From contig JAPPIK010000037.1 in NCBI GenBank assembly GCA_028820655.1, positions 1 to 32,768 of the forward strand: a DNA stretch of 32,768 bases, read 5' to 3'. Under the pieces are notes generated by a model that saw nothing but the letters and a program-made list of their open reading frames with translations, had not been told where the DNA came from and did not search any database. Position 1 is the first letter of the stretch. Every line of letters starts with the position of its first letter. The DNA is from Candidatus Poribacteria bacterium. Its GTDB lineage: Bacteria; Poribacteria; WGA-4E; JAJDTR01. This document shows, piece by piece, positions 1 through 6,904 of the stretch. The translations under genes were made by a program, and so were the position numbers.

Positions 1-498
1 GAGAAGCATCAATTCTTGCACTCCAGCGGATCAAGGGAGTGGATAGATCAAGTGACTGAATAAGGAACGCGATAGAGATCCCGGTCATGTCAATAGATTC
101 TCGCGGAAGTGTCTCGGTGATATTTGCTCGTTCGACGAGATACATCCTAAAATCTAGGGTGCAAGAATTCGAGATTACAAAAGTCTACAATGCGGAAGAT
201 GAGAAATGACTATAGGGTTTACGTACGTTGTAACTCCGAAACCTAAGTGCGCCTCTTCTCGCGCAAGACAATTGCGCCTTCCATTATAGTTGTAGGAATT
301 CACGCTCATCAAATCAATTGCCGAAACACCGATTCCTGTCTTGGATGGAATTCCAAAGGTGTAGCTCCTTTTGCGCGCAATCTCCCGCCTGCGATTGCCT
401 CTCTCTTATTTCGCCGCTTTCCCCATGTATGCCGAAGCAGATAATGCTCATACTACCAAAATAACATGTGATCGTCCTGTAACTGCCGACATTTTGAG
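1..498. other. Spacer without a recognisable gene
   Basis: I see no convincing coding sequence in this stretch. The only open frame of note (247-444) has no ribosome binding site and no recognisable protein pattern. The first 90 bases contain degenerate copies of a GATCAAG...GAATA repeat that recurs at three other loci (see the separate entry). The right end leads into the promoter of the 6-phosphogluconate dehydrogenase gene. Confidence 0.6.
28..82 (+). repeat. GATCAAG-type dispersed repeat, locus 1
   Basis: Two adjacent degenerate copies read roughly GATCAAGNGAGTGGATA, followed by a GCGATAGAGAT tail. The same core recurs near 5341-5435, 13771-13804 and 32093-32125 in this window. It looks like a dispersed intergenic repeat. 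No coding function is visible. Confidence 0.55.
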
Positions 499-527
499 TT
501 GACTGTGTTTTCGCGGAAATGTATCAT
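499..527 (+). promoter_or_regulatory. Predicted sigma70-type promoter of gnd
   Basis: TTGACT at 499-504 and TATCAT at 522-527 are separated by exactly 17 bases. Transcription would start near 534, about 30 bases before the gnd start codon. Predicted from pattern and position only. Confidence 0.6.
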
Positions 528-564
528 GTGAATGTGAACCATATCCTTTAGGAGGGACAGGTAG

Positions 565-2031
565 TTGGAGAAAGCTGATATTGGGCTCATCGGATTGGCG
601 GTGATGGGCGAAAATCTCGTCTTAAACATTGAAAGCAAAGGCTATCGAACCGCAGTTTTCAATCGCACGGTTTCCAAGGTGGATCATTTCATTAACGGCC
701 GAGCTAGGGATAAGCAGGTGATTGGTACCAGCTCTATTGAGGAACTGATAGCCGCGCTTTCCACGCCGCGGAAGATTATCCTGATGGTCAAAGCGGGGGA
801 ACCCGTCGATCAATTTATCGAAATGTTGAGGCCGTTGCTCTCCGATGGCGATCTAATCATTGATGGCGGCAACGCGAATTTCGCCGACACGATGCGCCGG
901 CACGATGCCCTTACGGCCAGTGGTTTGCTCTTTATTGGTACCGGCATCTCGGGAGGCGAAGAAGGGGCGCTTAAGGGACCTGCGATGATGCCGGGCGGGT
1001 CAAAAAAGGCCTACACGCTGGTGGAACCAATCTTCACGAAGATCGCGGCCCAAGTTGACGGAGTGCCTTGTTGCTCATACATTGGTCCGAACGGCGCCGG
1101 GCACTACGTCAAAATGGTGCATAACGGTATCGAATACGGCGATATGCAGCTCATCGGCGAAGCCTACGCACTCATGACCCAGGCTTTGGGGATGAGCGCC
1201 GATGACATGCACCAACTATTCATCAATTGGAACGAAGGCGATTTGAACTCCTACCTCATCGAAATTACGGCGGACATCTTCACACAGTCAGATTCGTCCG
1301 GCGTGCCGCTTGTGGACACGATTCTCGACCAAGCGGGACAGAAAGGTACGGGAAAGTGGACCAGCACCTCGGCGCTGGATCTCGGGGTCGCGGCGGGCAC
1401 AATCGCAGAAGCGGTTTTCGCGCGGTATATCTCCGCGATAAAAAGTGAGCGCGTTGAAGCCGCGCAAGTTATCGAAGGGCCCACGGGAAAATACGAGGGC
1501 GACAGATCTGCCTTCCTGGATGCGATTCATGATGCACTCTATGCGGCTAAGATTTGCTCCTATGCACAAGGATTCGCGCTGATGCACCAAGCGAGCCGAG
1601 AGTACGATTGGGATCTCGACCTCGGGAGAATCAGCTTGGGATGGCGTGGCGGTTGTATCATTCGCGCTCGTTTTCTCCACCGGATCGCCGATGCCTACGA
1701 AAACAACTCGAGCTTGCCAAACCTGCTGCTGGACCCTTATTTCCGCGAAGTGATTGAATCAACCCAAGCGAACTGGCGCGAGGTGGTGGCGACCGCGACG
1801 CAACTTGGAATTCCGATACCGGCGTTCAGTTCCGCGCTGGCCTACTTTGATAGTTATCGCAGCGCTCGGCTTCCGGCGAATCTGATACAAGCGATGCGCG
1901 ACTACTTCGGTGCGCACACTTATCAGAAGATTACCCCGGATGGCGAAACTATCGTTGGGGACGATGGGTCGCCCACCGTGTTTCACACCGAATGGATGGT
2001 AGACGGAAGACCGGAAATCGCCGTTGAATGA
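565..2031 (+). CDS. gnd: 6-phosphogluconate dehydrogenase, decarboxylating
   Basis: This enzyme oxidatively decarboxylates 6-phosphogluconate to ribulose 5-phosphate with NADP in the cytosolic pentose phosphate pathway. The 488-residue product has the N-terminal Rossmann motif GLAVMGEN (10-17), the NRT cofactor motif (33-35), SGGEEGA (129-135) and the catalytic stretch KMVHNGIEYGD (183-193), whose lysine and glutamate are the family's acid-base residues. The family signature DQAGQKGTGKWT lies near residue 260. Length fits the long, dimeric Gnd type (about 470-490 residues). The start is TTG at 565, chosen because AGGAGGG lies 8 bases upstream and the Rossmann fold begins at once. It has its own promoter and no operon partner; a 1.3 kb repeat island follows. 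No glucose-6-phosphate dehydrogenase gene is in the window. The identification is secure. Confidence 0.97.
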   Translation: MEKADIGLIGLAVMGENLVLNIESKGYRTAVFNRTVSKVDHFINGRARDKQVIGTSSIEELIAALSTPRKIILMVKAGEPVDQFIEMLRPLLSDGDLIIDGGNANFADTMRRHDALTASGLLFIGTGISGGEEGALKGPAMMPGGSKKAYTLVEPIFTKIAAQVDGVPCCSYIGPNGAGHYVKMVHNGIEYGDMQLIGEAYALMTQALGMSADDMHQLFINWNEGDLNSYLIEITADIFTQSDSSGVPLVDTILDQAGQKGTGKWTSTSALDLGVAAGTIAEAVFARYISAIKSERVEAAQVIEGPTGKYEGDRSAFLDAIHDALYAAKICSYAQGFALMHQASREYDWDLDLGRISLGWRGGCIIRARFLHRIADAYENNSSLPNLLLDPYFREVIESTQANWREVVATATQLGIPIPAFSSALAYFDSYRSARLPANLIQAMRDYFGAHTYQKITPDGETIVGDDGSPTVFHTEWMVDGRPEIAVE

Positions 2032-2065
2032 ACGCTGATCCAGCCTAATGACTGGAACCTCTTCT

Positions 2066-2200
2066 CTCGCACCCATTCGGTAGGTTCGGTTTCCAACCGC
2101 ACCGTGCCACGCGCCACGGAAAAGCGGCATATCCACTTCGCTCGCACCCCATACGGTGGGTTCGATTTCCAACCGCACCGTGCCACGCTCTTACGGAAAA
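2066..2200. repeat. Direct repeat, two copies of about 55 bp, period 75-76
   Basis: Two imperfect tandem copies start at 2066 and 2141. Both contain CTCGCACCC, a variable TACGGTGGG/TTCGGTAGG part, and then TTCCAACCGCACCGTGCCACG, followed by a CGGAAAAG tail. The shift is 75 bases, becoming 76 after one extra C. The repeat is non-coding and lies just behind gnd. I do not recognise the family. Confidence 0.7.
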
Positions 2201-2374
2201 GAGCGCCACAAAACACCCCCTGCGGCGTACCCATCAACAATGGATTCGTATTCCCTTGGGTACCCCTCTCCGAATCGCGATTCCGATTCGCCCCATCTGC
2301 TAATTATGACTCGTCATTTTGGAGAAATGGTATAACCACTGTCAGCCAACATTTCTTTCCCGTCGCAACTCGCT

Positions 2375-2600
2375 ACTTTTAGATTGACAACTTAACATGC
2401 ATGTGGTATATTTTAGCAGGCCCTGGCAAAACATCATGGCGACGGAACTTTTTTCAGTTGGCACTTTGTTGGCATCACGATTCTTTAGGACTCGCTCACG
2501 CGGAGGAATTCTCCTTTTCAGACTATGCCAACACGCCGCATAAATCGGCGATCCGTTGGCAACACGCATCCAAATTCGGTTCAATTGGTTGAAGGAGTTC
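2375..2600 (+). repeat. Dispersed promoter-bearing element, copy A (5' block)
   Basis: This block aligns along about 220 bases with 31873-32085. The first 35 or so bases are nearly identical and contain a full promoter (2384-2412). Downstream similarity is patchy but collinear: GTTGGCA copies, TCACGATTC, a GGAATTCTCC/GGGATTCTCC box, ACACGCCGC and a terminal AAGGAG. A hairpin is formed by TGCCAAC (2526-2532) with GTTGGCA (2555-2561), enclosing CGCCG (2534-2538) with CGGCG (2546-2550). In copy B the outer arms are TGCTAAC and GTTAGCA, so both arms changed together. That pattern argues for a folded transcript. No protein is encoded with any confidence. Confidence 0.7.
2384..2412 (+). promoter_or_regulatory. 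Near-consensus promoter within element copy A
   Basis: TTGACA at 2384-2389, a 17-base spacer and TATATT at 2407-2412. The same boxes and spacing occur in copy B. No gene follows for almost 1 kb, so the expected product is a non-coding RNA starting near 2419. Confidence 0.65.
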
Positions 2601-2616
2601 AAACAAATTCTAACGG

Positions 2617-2885
2617 TAGGAGCGATCTCCAGGTCGCGATTCTCAGATTATCGTTGTCCCGGTAAAGGCTTCTTTTTTAGGAGCGATCTCCAGGTCGCGA
2701 TTCTTCATATATCATCGTCCCGGTAAAGGCTTTTTTTTTAGGAGCGATCTCCAGGTCGCGATTCTTCATATATCATCGTCCCGGTAAAGGCTTTTTTTTT
2801 AGGAGCGATCTCCAGGTCGCGATTCTCCACATATCATCGTCCCTGTAAAGGCGTCTTTTATAGGAGCGATCTCCAGGTCGCGATT
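2617..2885. repeat. 61-bp tandem repeat array, five cores
   Basis: Five copies of a 25-base core (beginning TAGGAGCGATCTCCAGG and ending TCGCGATT) start at 2617, 2678, 2739, 2800 and 2861, giving an exact 61-base period. The 36-base parts between cores are almost identical to each other (ATATCATCGTCCCGGTAAAGGC followed by a T tract), so this is a tandem repeat and not CRISPR. Within each core GCGATC and GGTCGC can pair around a short loop. A diverged piece of the core recurs at 32699-32717. Confidence 0.85.
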
Positions 2886-2936
2886 TCATAAGAAATCCGC
2901 TGCGTGCAATCAAGCGAAAGAGGGGTTAACGTATAC

Positions 2937-3045
2937 GAGCGCACTTTAGCGCACTTTGGCGCAGTGTGACGCACATGGCTTCAAGCCGCGCCCGGTAAGG
3001 CTTCAAGCGCAATTTCAGAGCTTATCCAAGGAGTGCGCTCTAATT
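2937..3045. repeat. Dispersed element copy A, 3' block closed by an inverted repeat
   Basis: The block is bounded by GAGCGCACT (2937-2945) and AGTGCGCTC (3032-3040), which are exact reverse complements. Inside are two copies of GGCTTCAAGC, the second within a 27-base stretch (2995-3021) that is identical at 32312-32338. The homologous block near the window end is closed by a different but again perfectly complementary pair, GCGCACAAA with TTTGTGCGC. The changes are compensating, which suggests RNA folding. Nothing here looks coding. Confidence 0.7.
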
Positions 3046-3352
3046 TCGAAACGCCGCCGCATTCGAGAATCGGGATTTACTTGCCGCCGCGCGCGCTATC
3101 AATTCATTTGAGAAGGCAACAAGCAGATTGGGATGTGACAAGTGTAATGATATCGGGTAAACTTAGGCTAGTGAATTGTTACACCCCCCTAGGAAATATT
3201 CGATGGATTTGGTTTCAGTATTCGAGCGGTTCCCGACACAAGCGCTTTGCACCGCCAACTCCTAGAACAACGATGACATCTTCGGTGCCTTCATCTATGG
3301 AGCCGTCACAGTCTAAAACGCTACCCGCGTACTTATCCCTACGGAGCGAATC

Positions 3353-4642
3353 ATGAACTACCAGCTGCACGAGTTAGCGACCCTTTTTCCCGGCATGACG
3401 GACGAAGAGTATCAGACTCTTCGATTGGATGTTCGGAATAATGGTCTTATACAGCCGATTGTATTGTGGCGCGAATCGGACGCCGACGACTGGGAAATCA
3501 TTGACGGCCGACATCGAGCGCTGGTATGCGAAGACCTGGGCATTGATCCAACCTACATTTATTTGCAGGGTGATATTGACCCGGTTCAGTACATTATCAG
3601 CGTGAACAGTCGCCGCCGGCATTTGACCGAAAGCCAACTGGGTATGATAGCCCAGAAACTGTCGCAGTATTCGCCCGACGATCCTCCGGTAAAAGCCAAA
3701 AATGACACTGTCCACGGACAGAATTACACCCAAAGAGAGGCCGCCGACCTGCTGGGCATCAGCACGAGCACGATAGCCCGTGCAAAGAAGATCGGCCAAT
3801 CGGGCACCCCGACACTCCAAAGTGCCGTGGCGTCCGGCTCGGTGGCCCTGCGCGATGCGGAAGCGATAGTTAATCGCCCTGCGGAAGTCCAAGATGAAGC
3901 CGTCCGGCGAGTGCAGGAAGCGGAGGCACAGGAGAAGCGGCTGAGAGTTCAAGATGCAATGAAGGACGTTGAACGCGAAATACGAAGGGCGAAGTGGGAA
4001 GAAACCCAGGCACAACGACGAGCGGCTCCAGCCCTGAACGAGGTGCAACTATTCCACGCCTCTTGCGCCGAGTTGCATCGGCACGTTGGCCCCGAAAGCG
4101 TAGATATCATCCTGACCGACCCGCCCTACAAGCCGGACACCCTATCCTGCTATCGAGATTTGGCTGAGTTTGCCGTTCATTCGCTCAAGCCGGGAGGCGT
4201 ATTGCTGGCAATGTCTGGCACATCACACCTGCCGCAGGTCATGGAATATCTGTGCAACACGGAGGGTTTAAACTACCATTGGACGCTGAATTACATGATG
4301 CCCGGCGGAAATCTGCGGTTTCACACCCGCGCTGTGCGAATGGGATGGAAGCCGGTGATCTGGCTGGTAAAGTGCAAGTCGGACGGGACTGACCGTTTCG
4401 ATGTCGTGGAAGCGCCCAGGCTGGCGATACAGGACACCCGCTTTCACGAATGGGGCCAGAATGAAGGCGGATTCAAGAAACTGCTGGACCTGTTCGCATT
4501 TCCGGGCCAAATCGTTTGCGACCCATTTTTGGGCGGCGGCACAACAGCGGTCGTCGCTCGTGCCGCAGGTTGCGGCTTTATCGGTGCTGACATTGACGGC
4601 AAATATCTGGAAATCACAGAGCAGAGATTGCAAGATGAATAG
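3353..4642 (+). CDS. ParB-domain DNA methyltransferase (beta-type motif order)
   Basis: This is a predicted adenine-N6 or cytosine-N4 DNA methyltransferase with an N-terminal ParB/Srx-like domain. Of its 429 residues, 1-90 carry the ParB motif IIDGRHRA (DGRHR at 51-55), 127-146 resemble a helix-turn-helix (QREAADLLGISTSTIA) and 180-225 are charged and helical. The C-terminal catalytic half has DPPY (256-259) before the SAM-binding DPFLGGGTT (390-398), the order typical of beta-class enzymes. The start ATG at 3353 has GGAG 6 bases upstream. Its last 8 bases overlap the next gene (ATGAATAG), implying translational coupling. Such ParB-methyltransferases are common in prophages and mobile islands; here no phage genes accompany it, only repeats. 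The target sequence cannot be read from the protein. Methyltransferase activity is near certain; its role (restriction or orphan) is open. Confidence 0.88.
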   Translation: MNYQLHELATLFPGMTDEEYQTLRLDVRNNGLIQPIVLWRESDADDWEIIDGRHRALVCEDLGIDPTYIYLQGDIDPVQYIISVNSRRRHLTESQLGMIAQKLSQYSPDDPPVKAKNDTVHGQNYTQREAADLLGISTSTIARAKKIGQSGTPTLQSAVASGSVALRDAEAIVNRPAEVQDEAVRRVQEAEAQEKRLRVQDAMKDVEREIRRAKWEETQAQRRAAPALNEVQLFHASCAELHRHVGPESVDIILTDPPYKPDTLSCYRDLAEFAVHSLKPGGVLLAMSGTSHLPQVMEYLCNTEGLNYHWTLNYMMPGGNLRFHTRAVRMGWKPVIWLVKCKSDGTDRFDVVEAPRLAIQDTRFHEWGQNEGGFKKLLDLFAFPGQIVCDPFLGGGTTAVVARAAGCGFIGADIDGKYLEITEQRLQDE

Positions 4643-5318
4643 CCGGCAGGAATCCAGCCCGTTTCTCGTCACCAACGACGATGACCATAGACAGGCCCTC
4701 GCTTATGCCAAGCAAAGCGTAGACTACACCTATAACCGAATGGAAATAGCGAAGAAACAATCTCGGCAGAACAATATCTATCTCGGCAAATTGATTGAGG
4801 GGCCTATATGCCGCGAGTTGGAAGACACCTACCGGATCACCGTTAATCGAAGCAGTGTCACTACCCACCACACACAGGCGGATAAAGGGGATGTACTGCT
4901 CTCTTTTGAGTGCAGCCAATCGCACACTGGCGACATAAAAGGCTTCCGTGTGCGCGGTGTCATCGGTGGAAGACAATCCAGAGCAAATGAAATGGCATCT
5001 CGGGCTTACGCCCTGGTCCCCGTTGACCAACTTGACCAGCGCCCGAAGGATATCTACATTTTCACCAATGTCATGCTGCAGTCGGGACAGGACCGGGAGA
5101 CAGGCATTGAAATCACGACAGCCCTCGCCTTATTGACCTATCCCCGTTGGGCTCCGGTCGGAGAGGTTAGCAAATGGCAAGAATACCCCAAAGGAAGCCG
5201 AGTGTACCCGTACACCCAAAGGGGAACACAGGTCCCCAATAAGGGCTCGAAATTCAGCGGCCTTCACGCGTTGTGGAAATTGCCGCCATACTTGGAGACT
5301 GACACAACAGCAACTTAA
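4635..5318 (+). CDS. Unrecognised protein coupled to the methyltransferase, possible restriction nuclease
   Basis: I do not recognise this 227-residue protein. The ATG at 4635 overlaps the methyltransferase stop by 8 bases, so the two are almost certainly co-translated; longer frames starting further upstream would only shadow the methyltransferase. It has no signal peptide or membrane segment. It contains an acidic helix (LIEGPICRELED, about residues 52-63), DKGDVLLSFEC (about 84-94) and a hydrophobic strand DIYIFTNVML (about 138-147). This order could fit a degenerate PD-(D/E)XK nuclease core, but a clear ExK is missing. The location behind a methyltransferase is the main reason to suspect a restriction enzyme; an accessory or specificity protein is possible. 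Confidence 0.6.
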   Translation: MNSRQESSPFLVTNDDDHRQALAYAKQSVDYTYNRMEIAKKQSRQNNIYLGKLIEGPICRELEDTYRITVNRSSVTTHHTQADKGDVLLSFECSQSHTGDIKGFRVRGVIGGRQSRANEMASRAYALVPVDQLDQRPKDIYIFTNVMLQSGQDRETGIEITTALALLTYPRWAPVGEVSKWQEYPKGSRVYPYTQRGTQVPNKGSKFSGLHALWKLPPYLETDTTAT

Positions 5319-5691
5319 CCCCTACGCCAAGCCACTGAATAGATCAAGTAACCGAATAGGATCAAACGAGTGATTGACGATTGATCAAGGAAGTGAATAA
5401 CGACTGATCAAGCGAGTGAATAGCGAGCGCGGTAGAACTCGCGTAGAAGTCCCATGGATATATTCTTGCGATAGAGTTCCCATAGTAAATTCTGACTGGG
5501 ATTCCTTCGGTGAAAAAAGGGGTTCCTAACATGAAGAACTTGAAACCTAAAAAGCGCGATTTCAAGCGGCGTAATGAATGACTCAATGTGGAAAATTATC
5601 TGTTCCAATACGGCGGCGATTTCATCCGTGAACTTTACACAATTTCGATTAATCCAAGATTATTCGAGAACACATTTGCTGTGGAGTCGTC
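5319..5691. other. Repeat-bearing spacer
   Basis: No gene is visible in this 373-base gap. The left half carries four degenerate GATCAAG-type repeat copies (5341-5435). The right half leads to the CoA-transferase start, which has GTGGAG about 7 bases upstream. A short frame from 5531 (16 codons) has no support. Confidence 0.55.
5341..5435 (+). repeat. GATCAAG-type dispersed repeat, locus 2 (four copies)
   Basis: Four consecutive degenerate copies of a motif close to GATCAAGCGAGTGAATAG are visible, the last followed by CGAGCGCGGTAGA. The tail matches GCGATAGAGA at the other loci. The motif family links this spacer to positions 28-82, 13771-13804 and 32093-32125. Confidence 0.65.
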
Positions 5692-6885
5692 ATGGCTCCT
5701 AGTGCGCTAAGCGATGTGAAGGTCCTGGATCTATCGCGGCATCTGGCTGGCCCCTACTGTGCTATGATGCTCGGAGATTTGGGAGCCGAAGTCATCAAAG
5801 TCGAACGTCCCGGTACGGGCGACGAGACGCGTCAGTGGCAGCCGCCATTCGCCGGCTGCGAGTCGGCGTATTACCTATGCTGCAATCGCAATAAGAAAAG
5901 CCTCACGCTCAATCTCAAACACGGGCGGGGCGTTGAAATCGCGCGAACCCTTGCTGAGTCCAGCGATGTGTTGATTGAAAACTTTCGCGTCGGTGGGGCA
6001 GACGAACTTGGTCTCGGCTACGACGAACTGATGCAGGTGAATCCGCGTTTAATCTACTGCTCCATCAGCGGCTTTGGACACACGGGACCCGATAGAGATC
6101 TGCCCGGCTACGACCTTATGATTCAAGCAAGAGGTGGAATCATGTCTATCACCGGGGAGCGTGACGGTACTCCCACCAAGATTGGAGTTGCTGTCGCCGA
6201 TGTCGCCACGGCGTTATTTGCCTGCAACGCCATCCTTGCGGCGCTGTTTGTACGCGAACGCACGGGTAAAGGACAACATCTGGACACAGCACTGCTTGAT
6301 TCGCAGATTGCGTTGCTGGCGAACGTTGGCAGCAACTTTCTCTGCTCGGGCGAGGTGCCTCGACGCTGGGGAAACGCTCACTCCGGTATCGTGCCATATC
6401 AAGCTTTCATGGCGGCAGATGATTACCTCGTGTTGGCTATCGGAAACAATGGGCAGTGGCAGCGATTCTGTAAGGTGGCGGATGTCGAGGGGCTCGGGAC
6501 TGATGAGCGATTTGCCACAAACTCACTCCGGGTCGCAAACCGCGGCGCCTTGATTCCGGCTCTGGAGGATCTGTTTCGGCAGCGAACCGTCGCCGAGTGG
6601 CTACGGCTCTGCGGTGAAGCGGATGTGCCTGCCGGTCAGGTGAATACCCTTGACGCGGTTTTCGCGGATCCTCAGGCGCTGGCACGAGGCATGTTGGTGG
6701 AGATGCCGCATCCGACAGCCGACACCATGCGGTTGGCCGGATCACCGCTTAACTTATCGGCAACGCCGGTGCAGATGCGTCTCCCTCCGCCGCTGCTGGG
6801 AGAACACACCGACGAGATTTTAGCCGGTGCACTCGGTTTCGACGAAACCACAATCGCCAATCTTCGACGAGTTGGTACTGTCTGA
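5692..6885 (+). CDS. CaiB/BaiF family (class III) CoA-transferase
   Basis: Class III enzymes move CoA between carboxylic acids through an enzyme-bound aspartyl-CoA intermediate. The 397-residue product has the typical N-terminus VLDLSRHLAGPYCAMMLGD with GAEVIKVERP (32-41), the NKKSLTLNLK segment (67-76) and the aspartate motif PGYDLMIQARGG, with Asp141 as the expected nucleophile. GKGQHLDTALLDS follows, then the C-terminal part with DVPAGQVNT typical of formyl-CoA, carnitine or glutarate CoA-transferases. Length is normal. The ATG at 5692 has a GGAG box 7 bases upstream. A PBP4-like gene begins 19 bases after the stop, so the two are probably cotranscribed without obvious metabolic reason. 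The acyl donor and acceptor cannot be predicted. Confidence 0.93.
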   Translation: MAPSALSDVKVLDLSRHLAGPYCAMMLGDLGAEVIKVERPGTGDETRQWQPPFAGCESAYYLCCNRNKKSLTLNLKHGRGVEIARTLAESSDVLIENFRVGGADELGLGYDELMQVNPRLIYCSISGFGHTGPDRDLPGYDLMIQARGGIMSITGERDGTPTKIGVAVADVATALFACNAILAALFVRERTGKGQHLDTALLDSQIALLANVGSNFLCSGEVPRRWGNAHSGIVPYQAFMAADDYLVLAIGNNGQWQRFCKVADVEGLGTDERFATNSLRVANRGALIPALEDLFRQRTVAEWLRLCGEADVPAGQVNTLDAVFADPQALARGMLVEMPHPTADTMRLAGSPLNLSATPVQMRLPPPLLGEHTDEILAGALGFDETTIANLRRVGTV

Positions 6886-6904
6886 AGTACGAGGAATCAG
6901 AATA

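Noticed and set aside
2401-2592. 63-codon frame inside element copy A
   Set aside because: The homologous copy near the window end does not keep the frame, while the hairpin arms are kept by paired changes, so the signal is structural rather than coding.
2617-2885. CRISPR-like array (25-base repeat, 36-base spacers)
   Set aside because: The spacers are almost identical to each other and no cas genes are near; it is a 61-bp tandem repeat.
3033-3356. 107-codon open frame before the methyltransferase
   Set aside because: It starts inside the inverted-repeat arm of the dispersed element, has no ribosome site and no protein-like pattern.
4401-4634. Upstream extension of the gene that starts at 4635
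   Set aside because: This part lies wholly within the methyltransferase gene in another frame; the ATGAATAG overlap gives a natural start.
6827-6904. Longer start for the PBP4 gene
   Set aside because: It would overlap the CoA-transferase; the TTG at 6905 has a ribosome site and gives a clean lipoprotein signal.
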